Source of the DNA: Devosia sp. Root685
GTDB lineage: Bacteria > Pseudomonadota > Alphaproteobacteria > Rhizobiales > Devosiaceae
NCBI RefSeq assembly: GCF_001427875.1
Contig: NZ_LMHK01000001.1
Span: 1,304,871 to 1,368,870, forward strand
Length of the DNA: 64,000 bases
Direction of reading: 5' to 3'
Shown: positions 25,851 through 34,296 of the stretch, piece by piece
How positions within the stretch are numbered: position 1 is the stretch's first letter
How the letters are laid out: each line of letters starts with the position of its first letter
Made by a program: the position numbers and the translations under genes
Notes under the pieces: generated by a model
Databases searched by the model: none
The model's input: the letters and a program-made list of their open reading frames with translations, nothing else
What the model was told of the DNA's origin: nothing

Positions 25851-25874
25851 TATGCAGATTAGATTGCGTGTCAA
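25847..25874 (-). promoter_or_regulatory. sigma-70 promoter of iorAB
   Basis: On the minus strand TTGACA (25869-25874) is separated by 16 bp from TAAATA (25847-25852); shifting by one gives AAATAT with 17 bp. This is the clearest promoter-like element in the window, and it sits directly behind the terminator of the upstream operon. Confidence 0.6.
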
Positions 25875-25883
25875 ATAAGAAAC

Positions 25884-25899
25884 GGGGGCCGAAGCCCCC
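25884..25899 (-). terminator. terminator of the cupin-FAH-SDR operon (TTCG tetraloop)
   Basis: On the minus strand GGGGGC-TTCG-GCCCCC begins 5 bp after the SDR stop, and is followed by GTTTCTTATTT. A 6-bp GC stem closed by the very stable TTCG loop makes this a confident intrinsic terminator separating the operon from iorAB. Confidence 0.75.
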
Positions 25900-25904
25900 A
25901 TTTT

Positions 25905-26687
25905 TTAATCTGCATATATGCCGGTCTGGCTGGCCACCTGGCGGTAGGCGGCCCCTGCGGTAAAACCTCCGTCGATGACGAAGTCCTCCCCCGTGATGAA
26001 GCTCGATGCGTCCGAGACGAGGAAAAGCACAAGCTGTGCAATTTCCTCGGGCGTTCCGCTCCGCTTCATCGGCGTCATGCCGATCATCGGTTTGAGATGC
26101 GGGCTGCTGGCGTTGAGGCCAGTGACGACCAAACCGGGACAAATGGCATTCACGCGAATGTTGTGGCCGACATATTCCATGGCCGAACTGCGCGTCAGGC
26201 CGCGCAGGCCCCACTTGCTCGCGGTGTAGGCCGGGTCGTAGTGGCCGGAAAATCCGCTATTGGACGAAATGTTGACGATCGCGCCGCCGCCGCCATCCGC
26301 CATCACCGGCGCAACGGTCTGAATGCCCAGAAACGCGCCCGTCAGATTGACCCGCAGCACCCGCTCCCATGCCTCAAGGCCGGTATCGGCGACCGTCGTG
26401 CGGTTGATGATGCCGGCATTGTTCACGAGGATGTCGATCTTTCCCATCCAGTCCGCCGCAAGCGTTGCAATGGCCTGCCATTCTTCCGGCCTGGTGACAT
26501 CAAGGCGCTTGAAGCGCACTGCATGTCCGGCGTCCGACAATTCCTGTTCGAGGGCCCGACCTTCTGCCTCGAGCACATCGGCTATGATCACGCTCGCGCC
26601 TTCCGCCGCCAGAAGCCTGACCTCGGCCTCGCCCTGACCCCGGGCGCCACCGGTGACAATGGCAAGCTTGCTCTCTAGTCGTGTCAT
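25905..26687 (-). CDS. short-chain dehydrogenase/reductase (SDR)
   Basis: 260 residues from the ATG at 26687. Classical SDR motifs: cofactor loop TGGARGQG, LVNNAGI, and the catalytic Ser/Tyr/Lys in NISSNSG and YTASKWG. Asp in IIADVLEAE suggests NAD(H) preference. The C-terminus DFVIDGGFTAG is typical. It follows the FAH-family gene by one base (TGA-G-ATG), so the two are co-translated. It probably oxidises or reduces a hydroxy/keto intermediate of the aromatic or cyclic compound handled by the neighbouring genes. Confidence 0.88.
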   Translation of the reverse strand: MTRLESKLAIVTGGARGQGEAEVRLLAAEGASVIIADVLEAEGRALEQELSDAGHAVRFKRLDVTRPEEWQAIATLAADWMGKIDILVNNAGIINRTTVADTGLEAWERVLRVNLTGAFLGIQTVAPVMADGGGGAIVNISSNSGFSGHYDPAYTASKWGLRGLTRSSAMEYVGHNIRVNAICPGLVVTGLNASSPHLKPMIGMTPMKRSGTPEEIAQLVLFLVSDASSFITGEDFVIDGGFTAGAAYRQVASQTGIYAD

Positions 26688-26688
26688 C

Positions 26689-27540
26689 TCAAGACCCCGC
26701 TTCCATCGTGTGCTGGCGTTGGCTGCCCAGCCCTTCAATACCAAGAGTCATCACCTGCCCAGACCGCAGGAAGATCGGCTCTGGTTTGATGCCCATGCCC
26801 ACTCCGGGCGGTGTCCCTGTGGCGATTACGTCGCCCGGCTCGAGCGTCATGAAATGACTGATATAGCTGACCAGGTGGCGGACCCCGAAAATCATGGTCT
26901 TTGTGCTACCCGCCTGGCGTCTCACTCCGTCCACATCGAGCCACATCGAAAGATTTTGCGGATCAGCGACTTCATCGGCCGTGACAAGCCAGGGGCCGAT
27001 GGGTCCGAACGTGTCATGGCTCTTGCCCTTGGTCCACTGACCGCCGCGTTCGGACTGAAAGCTGCGCTCGGACACATCGTTGACGAGGCAAAAGCCGGCC
27101 ACATGGTCCATGGCAGTGTCTTCGGTCACATATTTCGCGCGCGAGCCGATCACCACGCCCAGTTCGACTTCCCAATCCGCCTTCCTTGATCCCTTTGGGA
27201 TTTCAACGTCGTCGTTCGGGCCGATAATCGCGCTTGTCGCCTTCATGAACAGGATCGGCTCGGCAGGCGGCTCCTTACCGGTTTCCCGGGCGTGATCGGC
27301 GAAGTTAAGGCCGACGCAGATGAACTTGCCGACCTGGCCAACACATGGCCCAATCCGCTGCCCTTCGGGCAGTGTCGGCAGCCTTGCAGGATCGAGCGCG
27401 GCGATTTTCGACAAGGCGTGGGGCGAGAGTGCCTTGCCGGCGACATCATCAATTATGCCGCTTAAGTCGCGCAGCACATTGTCTTCATCGAGCAAAGCCG
27501 GCTTTTCGGCGCCGGGCTGACCGATACGAAGCAGCTTCAT
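26689..27540 (-). CDS. fumarylacetoacetate hydrolase (FAH) family protein
   Basis: 283 residues. The FAH catalytic domain covers the C-terminal 210 residues: KFICVGLNFADHARE, LFMKATSAIIGP, the metal-binding DWEVELGVVIG, NDVSERSFQ, KSHDTFGPIGPWLV, and TGTPPGVGMG near the end. Members hydrolyse C-C bonds of 3-ketoacids such as fumarylpyruvate, or act as decarboxylases, hydratases or lactonases (L-fuconate/ureidoglycolate relatives). Its start overlaps the cupin stop by ATGA. The substrate is unknown; a ring-cleavage product is plausible from context. Confidence 0.87.
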   Translation of the reverse strand: MKLLRIGQPGAEKPALLDEDNVLRDLSGIIDDVAGKALSPHALSKIAALDPARLPTLPEGQRIGPCVGQVGKFICVGLNFADHARETGKEPPAEPILFMKATSAIIGPNDDVEIPKGSRKADWEVELGVVIGSRAKYVTEDTAMDHVAGFCLVNDVSERSFQSERGGQWTKGKSHDTFGPIGPWLVTADEVADPQNLSMWLDVDGVRRQAGSTKTMIFGVRHLVSYISHFMTLEPGDVIATGTPPGVGMGIKPEPIFLRSGQVMTLGIEGLGSQRQHTMEAGS

Positions 27541-27965
27541 TCCGCGCGCCGATAGCCAGCAAGACTGTTATCTTCAACGTCGGGTAGGTTGACGACGATG
27601 TTGTCTGGCGTGCGTGTGGTAAGCCACACCAGTTCTTCGGTGGTCGACATATTGGCTTCAACATGGGGCCAGTTCGGCGGCACGAAGACGAAGTCGCCTT
27701 CCTCCATGTCAAAATATTCCGAATAGCTTTCGCCGAAATAGATGCGGCCCTTACCCTTGAGCACATAGCCACCTGTCTCGGCTTCACCGTGATGATGCGG
27801 CAGCGAGCGGTAACCGGGGTCGTTGCTGACCTTGCCGAACCAGATCTTGGTAGCAGGTGTGTGTTGCGGGCCAACACCAGTTACGCGAACGCAGCCACCG
27901 GACTGCCCCGTGCTGATATCCTCAGAACCCTTGCGGGTGACCACTGCCCTGATATCCGATGCCAT
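27537..27965 (-). CDS. small cupin-domain protein
   Basis: 142 residues from the ATG at 27965 (GGAGG upstream). One cupin barrel: HHHGEAETGGYVLKGKGRIYFG holds the first motif (two His plus Glu) and EGDFVFVPPNWPHVEAN the second (His). At this size it is a single-domain metal cupin, too short for a gentisate or homogentisate dioxygenase, but a small dioxygenase, isomerase or effector-binding role is possible. First gene of the cupin-FAH-SDR operon, divergent from a MarR gene. Confidence 0.8.
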   Translation of the reverse strand: MASDIRAVVTRKGSEDISTGQSGGCVRVTGVGPQHTPATKIWFGKVSNDPGYRSLPHHHGEAETGGYVLKGKGRIYFGESYSEYFDMEEGDFVFVPPNWPHVEANMSTTEELVWLTTRTPDNIVVNLPDVEDNSLAGYRRAE

Positions 27966-28015
27966 TTTTCCTCCAATCGATCGGGCCAACACATTGCGTT
28001 GGCTGATAGTGACTT

Positions 28016-28026
28016 TTAGTTTAGGT
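28016..28026. promoter_or_regulatory. TTAGTTTAGGT motif in the MarR/cupin intergenic region
   Basis: The 11-bp sequence recurs exactly, in reverse orientation, at 32570-32580 in front of the monooxygenase operon. Here it lies next to a TATAAT-like element on the minus strand, 35 bp upstream of the MarR start. It is the best candidate for the operator of the MarR protein encoded beside it. Confidence 0.5.
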
Positions 28027-28060
28027 ATGAATTATATCGCTCTGCCGCGGGGGAATTTGC

Positions 28061-28570
28061 ATGAACGAACAGTCGAAGGCCTGGATCGACGCCGAAACAA
28101 AGATTGCCGACGCGCCGGAGGACCACCATGACCAGCTTCGGCTGTGGTTGCGGCTTTTCACGGTCGCGCGGCTCATGGAAAACGAGGTGCGCAGCCGCCT
28201 GCAGGACCAGTTCGACGTGACATTTCCGCGCTTCGACATCCTGTCGCAACTGTACCGTGTTCCCGAAGGACTGATCCTGGGTGAGCTGTCGCAGCGGCTC
28301 ATGGTATCGCCGGGCAATATTACCGCAGTCATCAAGCGCCTCATGGATGACGGCCTCATCGTCCGGATCCAGAATCCGAACGACAGGCGCGAGAACATCG
28401 TACGCATGACACCATTGGGCACGGCGCGGTTCACAGAGATGGCGGCCGCCCACGAGGGCTGGATCCGCTCGCTCTGCGAAGGGCTGAGCCCTGCCGATGT
28501 CAAATCGCTGATGGCCCTGTTGCTCAAGATGAAAACCTCCGCGCGCCGCTCGCTCGCAAAATCGCGCTAA
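28061..28570 (+). CDS. MarR-family transcriptional regulator
   Basis: 169 residues, GGGG-containing site upstream. The helical N-terminus (QLRLWLRLFTVARLMENEVRSRLQ) is followed by the winged helix FPRFDILSQLYRVPEGLILGELSQRLMVSPGNITAVIKRLMDDGLI and the wing DRRENIVRMTP. This resembles MarR regulators of aromatic-acid CoA pathways (BadR/HcaR-like), which often respond to an aryl-CoA or aromatic acid. It is divergent from the cupin operon and convergent with RidA (4-bp overlap). Confidence 0.9.
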   Translation: MNEQSKAWIDAETKIADAPEDHHDQLRLWLRLFTVARLMENEVRSRLQDQFDVTFPRFDILSQLYRVPEGLILGELSQRLMVSPGNITAVIKRLMDDGLIVRIQNPNDRRENIVRMTPLGTARFTEMAAAHEGWIRSLCEGLSPADVKSLMALLLKMKTSARRSLAKSR

Positions 28571-28971
28571 ATCTCGTCCGGAACGACGGCCAGGGCGACG
28601 ATCTCGATCTTGGCGCGATCTTCCATCAGCGCCACGACCTGCACCGCCGCCATGGGCGGGAAATGCCGGCCGATAGTGTCGCGATAGGCCGCGCCGATTT
28701 CTTTGAGCCGCGATTTATAGGCGTGCCTGTCCGTAAAGTACCAGGTGAGTTGGATGATATGCTCCGGCTTGGCATCGGCCTTCTCAAGCACCGTGACGAT
28801 GTTCTTCAGCGTCTGGCGGACCTGGGCGACAAAGTCGTCGGACTGGAATTCGCAATTCTCGTCCCAGCCGACCTGGCCGCCGACTTGCACAATGCGTCCA
28901 CGCGTCGAGATTCCGTTGGCATAACCGATGGGCTTGACCCAATTGTCCGGTTGGATGAATTGGTGGGTCAC
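28567..28971 (-). CDS. RidA/YjgF-family protein
   Basis: 134 residues covering one complete Rid domain: GIVQVGGQVGWDE-like core, QTLKNIVTVLEKADAKPEHIIQLTWYFTD and the terminal KIEIVALAV strand. Canonical RidA hydrolyses reactive enamines/imines to ketones and ammonia, and relatives include 2-aminomuconate deaminase. The canonical Arg of the RVEIEA-type motif is Lys here, so canonical imine deaminase activity is uncertain. It is the last gene of the monooxygenase operon; deamination of an amino-substituted intermediate would fit an anthraniloyl-CoA route. Confidence 0.85.
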   Translation of the reverse strand: MTHQFIQPDNWVKPIGYANGISTRGRIVQVGGQVGWDENCEFQSDDFVAQVRQTLKNIVTVLEKADAKPEHIIQLTWYFTDRHAYKSRLKEIGAAYRDTIGRHFPPMAAVQVVALMEDRAKIEIVALAVVPDEI

Positions 28972-29381
28972 GGCGTAGGCTCCAGGTAACGGGAAAGGCC
29001 GGCGCGGACGTCGTCCGGCCAGCGTGTGGATTTGTGATCTTCAAGCGAGGTAGCGACGATGCGTTGCTGGATGGTCCAGATCACGTGTTCGCCGACGCTC
29101 ACCACGGTTTCGAGGTCGAGCGATGCGCCCCCGACCTTGCGAACGTGGACAGCGAAGTCGAGCACATCGCCATAGGTGGCCGGCCGCTTGAACTCGATAT
29201 GCATGGTGACCGTCGGCAGGCCCATCTTGCGCTCGAACATCAACTCCTTCCAGGTGACCCCGAAGGAGGCGAACATCGCTTCGTTCACATCGACGAGCAT
29301 GGACAGGTAGGCCGGGTGATAAGCGATGCCGGTGAGGTCGCAGTCGCCGAACCGCAGAGGCTTTGATTGAGTGAAAGGCAT
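28968..29381 (-). CDS. hotdog-fold acyl-CoA thioesterase (4-hydroxybenzoyl-CoA thioesterase family)
   Basis: 137 residues. The N-terminal FGDCDLTGIAYHPAYL contains the catalytic-loop Asp of the 4-HBT family, followed by the long hotdog helix (VDVNEAMFASFGVTWKELM) and the sheet (LPTVTMHIEFKRPATYGDVL). It hydrolyses aryl- or acyl-CoA thioesters, for example hydroxylated benzoyl-CoA. Overlaps RidA by ATGA and lies downstream of the CoA-ester monooxygenase, so it may release the product acid or recycle CoA. Confidence 0.87.
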   Translation of the reverse strand: MPFTQSKPLRFGDCDLTGIAYHPAYLSMLVDVNEAMFASFGVTWKELMFERKMGLPTVTMHIEFKRPATYGDVLDFAVHVRKVGGASLDLETVVSVGEHVIWTIQQRIVATSLEDHKSTRWPDDVRAGLSRYLEPTP

Positions 29382-29391
29382 TGATTACTCC

Positions 29392-30186
29392 CTATCCGGC
29401 CAGCACTTCGCCACCCGCGACGGCGATCGCCTGTCCGGTGATGGCTGACGCTCCAGGCCCGGCCAGCCACAGCACTGCGTCGGCCACTTCCTTTGGATCG
29501 ACCAGACGACCCTGCGGATTGGCGCGAGCCAAATCCGCCCGTGCCTCATCGGCACTGCGCCCAGTCTTGTTGACGATTTCGGCGACCGCGCGCCCGATCA
29601 GCGGCGTGTCAGTAAAGCCGGGGCAAACCGCGTTGACGGTGATGCCGCTGCGCGCCAGCTCCAATGCCAGCGACCGGGTCAGTCCCACCACACCATGTTT
29701 GGCCGCCGCATAGGCGCTGACATAGCGATAGCCGGTCAATCCTGCGGTGGACGCGATGTTGATGATCCGTCCCCCTGCCCCGCCCGCTTTCAGGTCCGGC
29801 AGAAATGCCTGCGTCACGAGAAAGACGCTGGTGAGATCGGTGGCGATGACCTTGTTCCACATCGCTGCCGAGGTTTTCTCGAAAGAGGCACTCGGCGCCT
29901 CGCCGGCATTGTTGACGAGGATATCGATCGGTCCGAAACCAGCGTGCGCTGCCTCGGCCCCCCGAATAACGCCCTCAGGATCGGTAACGTCAAAGTCGCC
30001 GACTAACCACACGCTATCCGCAGGCAAATGCCTGGTACGCTGCCCGAGCCGGTCGCTATCGCGTCCAGTCAGCGTCACCTTGGCACCCGCATGCACGAGC
30101 GCTTCGGCGATAGCCACGCCGATGCCCCCTGAGGCGCCGGTGACCAGTGCGTGACGTCCTTCGAGATTGGTTATTCCAATGCTCAT
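29392..30186 (-). CDS. short-chain dehydrogenase/reductase (3-hydroxyacyl-CoA dehydrogenase/FabG-like)
   Basis: 264 residues from the ATG at 30186, which overlaps the monooxygenase stop (ATGA). SDR motifs: [15 protein letters not shown], Ser in NIASTAG, YAAAKHG. The Arg in TLTGRDSDR suggests NADP(H). The final segment [14 protein letters not shown] is FabG-like. In this operon it may act on the cyclic or ring-opened CoA ester made by the monooxygenase-reductase. Confidence 0.87.
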   Translation of the reverse strand: MSIGITNLEGRHALVTGASGGIGVAIAEALVHAGAKVTLTGRDSDRLGQRTRHLPADSVWLVGDFDVTDPEGVIRGAEAAHAGFGPIDILVNNAGEAPSASFEKTSAAMWNKVIATDLTSVFLVTQAFLPDLKAGGAGGRIINIASTAGLTGYRYVSAYAAAKHGVVGLTRSLALELARSGITVNAVCPGFTDTPLIGRAVAEIVNKTGRSADEARADLARANPQGRLVDPKEVADAVLWLAGPGASAITGQAIAVAGGEVLAG

Positions 30187-32489
30187 CGGGAGGCCCGCTC
30201 CAGATTGTTCTCGTATTGCGACTTGGCCGAGTAATACTGCTTGGGCCACGGTATCGACTTGATGCCGATTTTGGCGGTTTCGTGCATCAGCCAGCTTGGG
30301 TCGGCCAGATGCGGCCGGGCGACGGCGCAAAGATCGGCCCGTCCCGCAGCGATGATCGAATTGGCGTGGTCCGCTTCGGAAATGGCGCCCACGGCGATGG
30401 TCGGAATGCCGACTTCGTTGCGGATCTTGTCGGAGAATGGCGTCTGGAACAGGCGGCCATAGACCGGCTTTTCGTCCTTCCACACCTGGCCGGACGAGCA
30501 GTCGATGACGTCGGCACCGGCCCCCTTGAACATTGCCGCAAAGATCGCAGCGTCTTCAGGCCCATTACCGCCCTCTGCCCAGTCGTGACAGGACAAGCGC
30601 ACCGAGATCGGCTTGTCGGCCGGCCAGGCCTTGCGCACGGCTTCGAAGACTTCGAGCGGGAAGCGCGCACGGTTTTCATGGCTGCCGCCATATTCATCAT
30701 CGCGCCGGTTGGTCAGCGGACTGAGGAAGCTCGACAACAGGTAACCGTGGGCGCAATGCAGTTCCAGCCAGTCCACCCCGGCCTGAGCGGCTCGAAGGGC
30801 GGCCGCGACATGGTCGGCCTTGACGCGATCCATATCGGCCCGATCCATGGCCCGGGGCACCTGCCCGGTCTTCAGATAGGGCAAAGCCGAAGCCGAAATC
30901 AGCGGCCAGCCTCCCTCTTCCAGGGGTTGATCGATGCCGTCCCAGGCAAGCTTGGTCGAGCCCTTGCGTCCGGCATGACCCAGCTGGCAGCCGAGCTTGG
31001 CATCGCCGTTGGCGTGCACGAAATCGGCCAGCCGCTTCCATCCGGCTGCCTGCTCATCGTTCCAGAGGCCAAGGCAGCCCGGGGTAATGCGCCCGTCGGG
31101 CGACACGCAGGTCATCTCGGCAAAAACAAGGGCCGCTCCGCCCATGGCCCGCGCGCCGAGATGCACGAGATGGAAGTCGTCGATCAGCCCATCCTTGGCC
31201 GAATACATGGCCATCGGCGAGACCACGACGCGGTTCTTGAGCGTCACGCCGCGCACCGTAAACGGCGTCAGCATCGGTGGCACACCGCGCTTGTCCGGCT
31301 CGGCGTTGAGGCCTGTCGTGGTGGCGAACCAACGTTCATAGCCTTCCAGCCAATCGGCATCGCGCAGACGCAGGTTCTCATGGCTGATGCGCTGCGAGCG
31401 GGTCAGCATGGAATACATGAACTGCTCGGGTGGCAGCGTATCGGCATAACGCCGGCCCACCACTTCGAACCATTCCATGGCGTTGCGTGCCGCATTCTGA
31501 ATGCGGGCGACGTCTACGCGACGGATTTCCTCGTAGGATTGCAGAACCGCCGGGATCGCGCTCACGTCATGTCCATGGATGCCGAACTGGTTGGTCAGCT
31601 CGATAGCGTCCTCGATGGCGAGCTTGGTGCCCGAACCGATCGCAAAATGCGCCGTATGCGCCGCGTCGCCCATCAGCACCACATGCGAGTGCCCGTTGAA
31701 ATGGCTCCACTTGCCGCAGATGAGGCGATTGAAATTGAGCCAGGCAGAGCCGCGCATATGCCGGGCGTTGGTCATCAGCGGCGCGCCTTCGAGCACCTCG
31801 ACAAACAGATTCTGGCAGAAGTCGATGGACTGGTCCTGGTCCATCTTGTCAAGACCGTGGGCGTGATAGGCCTCATCGGTAGTCTCGACGATAAAGGTCG
31901 AGGTGTGATCGTCGAATTTATAAATATGGGACTGAAACCAGCCGTGTTCGGTTTTGCGGAAATCGAACGTAAAGGCATCGAACAGCTTGTTCGTGCCCAG
32001 CCAGATATAGCGGTTGGGACGCGTCTGCAGGTCGGGCTGAAAAATATCCTGGTAGGCGTTTCGGATGCGGGAATTGAAGCCGTCCGAGCCGATGACCAGA
32101 TCGGCGTCCGGGAAGTCGAGATCACTATTGGCCTCGGTCTCGAAGACCAGCTTGACGCCAAGTTCCTCGCAGCGTCCCTGCAGGATGTTGAGTAGTTTCT
32201 TGCGGCCGATGCCGACGAAGCCATGGCCCGACGTGCGCTGCCGCGTCCCCTTGAACAACACTTCAATGTCGTCCCAATGGTTGAAGGCATCCTTGATGAC
32301 GGCTGCGCTTTCCGGGTCCCATTTTTCCATGGAATCCATGGTTGCATCCGAAAACACTACGCCCCAGCCAAACGTGTCATAGGGCTTATTACGCTCGACG
32401 ACGGTGATATCGTGCTCGGGATGGTTCTTCTTCATCAGCAGGCTGAAATAGAGGCCCGCAGGTCCCCCGCCGATACAAACGATGCGCAT
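30183..32489 (-). CDS. bifunctional anthraniloyl-CoA / salicylyl-CoA 5-hydroxylase-reductase (FAD monooxygenase fused to Old Yellow Enzyme)
   Basis: 768 residues with two fused enzymes. Residues 1 to about 375 are a PHBH-type FAD monooxygenase: [48 protein letters not shown]. From about residue 395 there is an OYE-type FMN barrel: [53 protein letters not shown]. This architecture is that of 2-aminobenzoyl-CoA monooxygenase/reductase and of SdgC-type salicylyl-CoA 5-hydroxylases. The former hydroxylates and then reduces the ring of anthraniloyl-CoA, giving a non-aromatic 2-amino-5-oxo-cyclohexene CoA ester. Adjacent CoA ligases, thioesterase and RidA fit such a CoA-dependent route. Anthraniloyl versus salicylyl substrate cannot be settled by reading. 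First gene of its operon, behind a promoter with two TAGTTTA motifs. Confidence 0.92.
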   Translation of the reverse strand: MRIVCIGGGPAGLYFSLLMKKNHPEHDITVVERNKPYDTFGWGVVFSDATMDSMEKWDPESAAVIKDAFNHWDDIEVLFKGTRQRTSGHGFVGIGRKKLLNILQGRCEELGVKLVFETEANSDLDFPDADLVIGSDGFNSRIRNAYQDIFQPDLQTRPNRYIWLGTNKLFDAFTFDFRKTEHGWFQSHIYKFDDHTSTFIVETTDEAYHAHGLDKMDQDQSIDFCQNLFVEVLEGAPLMTNARHMRGSAWLNFNRLICGKWSHFNGHSHVVLMGDAAHTAHFAIGSGTKLAIEDAIELTNQFGIHGHDVSAIPAVLQSYEEIRRVDVARIQNAARNAMEWFEVVGRRYADTLPPEQFMYSMLTRSQRISHENLRLRDADWLEGYERWFATTTGLNAEPDKRGVPPMLTPFTVRGVTLKNRVVVSPMAMYSAKDGLIDDFHLVHLGARAMGGAALVFAEMTCVSPDGRITPGCLGLWNDEQAAGWKRLADFVHANGDAKLGCQLGHAGRKGSTKLAWDGIDQPLEEGGWPLISASALPYLKTGQVPRAMDRADMDRVKADHVAAALRAAQAGVDWLELHCAHGYLLSSFLSPLTNRRDDEYGGSHENRARFPLEVFEAVRKAWPADKPISVRLSCHDWAEGGNGPEDAAIFAAMFKGAGADVIDCSSGQVWKDEKPVYGRLFQTPFSDKIRNEVGIPTIAVGAISEADHANSIIAAGRADLCAVARPHLADPSWLMHETAKIGIKSIPWPKQYYSAKSQYENNLERASR

Positions 32490-32614
32490 TTCGCTTCTCC
32501 GTCATAGCCACAGCTGGTCGAGGCAATTTACTTTATGATTAAACTATCTTCCCACTTCAATTAGTCAAGACCTAAACTAATTTTCCATCCCGTTTCCGAG
32601 TGACAGTTCGGGAT
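32490..32614 (-). promoter_or_regulatory. promoter region of monooxygenase operon with two TAGTTTA motifs
   Basis: On the minus strand a TTGACT (32563-32568) is 16 bp from TAGTTT (32541-32546), a plausible -35/-10 pair. TAGTTTA occurs twice (complement of 32573-32579 and of 32540-32546), exactly 33 bp apart or three helical turns. One copy lies just upstream of the -35 and the other overlaps the -10, positions suited to repression. The first copy is part of the 11-bp motif shared with the MarR/cupin intergenic region. Confidence 0.5.
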
Positions 32615-34249
32615 TTACGCGACGCGGTTGGCCTCGATGTCCATCCTGCGCAGCTCACCCTTGAAATCCCGCAGGTCGACGGTTTTGGGATCGGACAACA
32701 TCGCGCTGGCCATTTTCTTGATTTCACCGCGCTGCAATTTCTGGGTTGCGGTGGTTGGCAGGCTGGAAACGAACGCCACGTAGCCGGGGACCTTGTGATA
32801 GGCAAGCCGCTCCGCGGAGGCGCGAGCGATGCGGCGCGCCAGATCAGCGCCAGGCGCATTTGCGCTTTCTGCAGCCAAAACAATCAGCGCCATGACCTCT
32901 TCGCCGCGCAACTCGTCCGGCACGGGCGCAACCGCGACGCTGGCGATGTCTTCGAGATTTTGCAGGACCCCCTCGACCTCGACCACCGCGATATTCTCGC
33001 CTGAGCGGCGGACGATGTTTTTCTTGCGGTCAACGAAATAGAGCGCACCGTCCTCCCCGCGCCGCACGACGTCGCCCGTGTGGAACCAGCCGCCTGTCCA
33101 GGCCTCCTCCGTTGCGACCGCATCCTTGAGGTATTCGGTGAAGAAGCCGCGTCGCGGATCGTCTCCGGCTGCCTTGACGACCAGCTCACCCGGCTCCCCT
33201 TCCATGGCATCTGCCCCGGCGTCATCGACAATGCGATAGTCCATGTCAGCGTGTGGATAGCCGATGCATCGCATCGCCAGGTGCCGATCGCCCCCGGCGG
33301 TCGACGTAGTAGCCCCGCCACCCGTCTCCGTCATCGCCCATGCCTCTGTCAGCTCGATGCCGAACCGGTGCTCGAATGTTTCCTGATGCAGGGGATCGAC
33401 GCCTGCGCCGAACGCGATGCGAACCTTGTGGCCCCGGTCATGCTCGGTCTCGGGCAGCTTGAGAAGGATCGCCGGCATTACGCCGAGATAATGAATGAGC
33501 GTCGCGCCGGATTGCGCCACTGTTGCCCACCAGCGCGAGGCACTGAACCGGTCGAGCGGCACCAACGTCGATTGCAGGATGATGGCACCAAGGGCGGAAC
33601 AGCCGAGCGCATTCATGTGGAACATGGGCAGCGGGGTCAGGATCACCTCTTCCCCCGTCTGTAGCTTGCCGCCATTGCCGGCGCCCACATACCACTGAGC
33701 CAGCCTGACAAAGTAATCGTTCGACAACACGCAGCACTTCGGCTTGCCGGTGGTCCCGGACGTAAAGAGAAACGCGCAAGGATCTTCCGGCCTCGCCTCG
33801 AAGCGAGCAGCCTTTTGGCGCGCAGGAGGAACTGTGTCGGTCGGGCCGATGACGCGATCGGACGTCAAGCCGGCCTCGCCCCCGACGCGGTGATAGGCCG
33901 GCAACGCTACCAGCAGTTCAGGCTCGGCGATGGTGAACTGATAGGCCACCTCTTCGCTGCGAAGGTCGGGATTAAGCGGTAGGATGCCAACGCCCAGGCT
34001 GTTCAACGCGAGGAAATGGACGAAAAAATCCGGGTGGTTGTCGAGCGAGATGGCGACCACACTGCCCGCCCCATAACCCGCCTGCCGATAGGCTTCACTT
34101 TGTGCCGCCACCAGCTGAGAGAGCGCACCGTAGGCAATCTGCAATCCGCCCGGTGCATAGTCGAGCTTTGCTGCAGCGGGCAGCGAAAGAAATATCTGCT
34201 CGGGTCGAGCAAGCACGGCGTCGGCAAAAAGGGAAAAAGGCGTGGTCAT
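32615..34249 (-). CDS. AMP-dependent acyl/aryl-CoA ligase (second of two)
   Basis: 544 residues from the ATG at 34249; the frame extends to 34348 into the preceding gene. ANL-superfamily motifs: phosphate-binding FLFTSGTTGKPK, ALGCSALGAIILQSTLVPLD in the middle, TEAWAMTETGGGATTS, FHTGDVVRRGEDGALYFVDRKKNIVRRSGENIAVVEVE, and the catalytic Lys near the C-terminus in TATQKLQRGEI. It activates an acid to its acyl-CoA through an acyl-adenylate. It is 47 bp behind a related but clearly divergent ligase gene. An aromatic acid such as anthranilate or salicylate is the contextual guess. Confidence 0.88.
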   Translation of the reverse strand: MTTPFSLFADAVLARPEQIFLSLPAAAKLDYAPGGLQIAYGALSQLVAAQSEAYRQAGYGAGSVVAISLDNHPDFFVHFLALNSLGVGILPLNPDLRSEEVAYQFTIAEPELLVALPAYHRVGGEAGLTSDRVIGPTDTVPPARQKAARFEARPEDPCAFLFTSGTTGKPKCCVLSNDYFVRLAQWYVGAGNGGKLQTGEEVILTPLPMFHMNALGCSALGAIILQSTLVPLDRFSASRWWATVAQSGATLIHYLGVMPAILLKLPETEHDRGHKVRIAFGAGVDPLHQETFEHRFGIELTEAWAMTETGGGATTSTAGGDRHLAMRCIGYPHADMDYRIVDDAGADAMEGEPGELVVKAAGDDPRRGFFTEYLKDAVATEEAWTGGWFHTGDVVRRGEDGALYFVDRKKNIVRRSGENIAVVEVEGVLQNLEDIASVAVAPVPDELRGEEVMALIVLAAESANAPGADLARRIARASAERLAYHKVPGYVAFVSSLPTTATQKLQRGEIKKMASAMLSDPKTVDLRDFKGELRRMDIEANRVA

Positions 34250-34296
34250 CTTGTCTTCTCGCAAACCCGGACCGCCAAGCGGCCACGTCGGATGAT

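Noticed and set aside
27537-27965. Cupin as gentisate or homogentisate dioxygenase
   Set aside because: It is only 142 residues with one barrel; those enzymes are more than twice as long.
30147-32195. 682-codon open frame on the + strand
   Set aside because: It is antisense to the bifunctional monooxygenase, which carries full family motifs. High GC with GNC-rich codons keeps the opposite frame open. No domain or ribosome binding site is seen.
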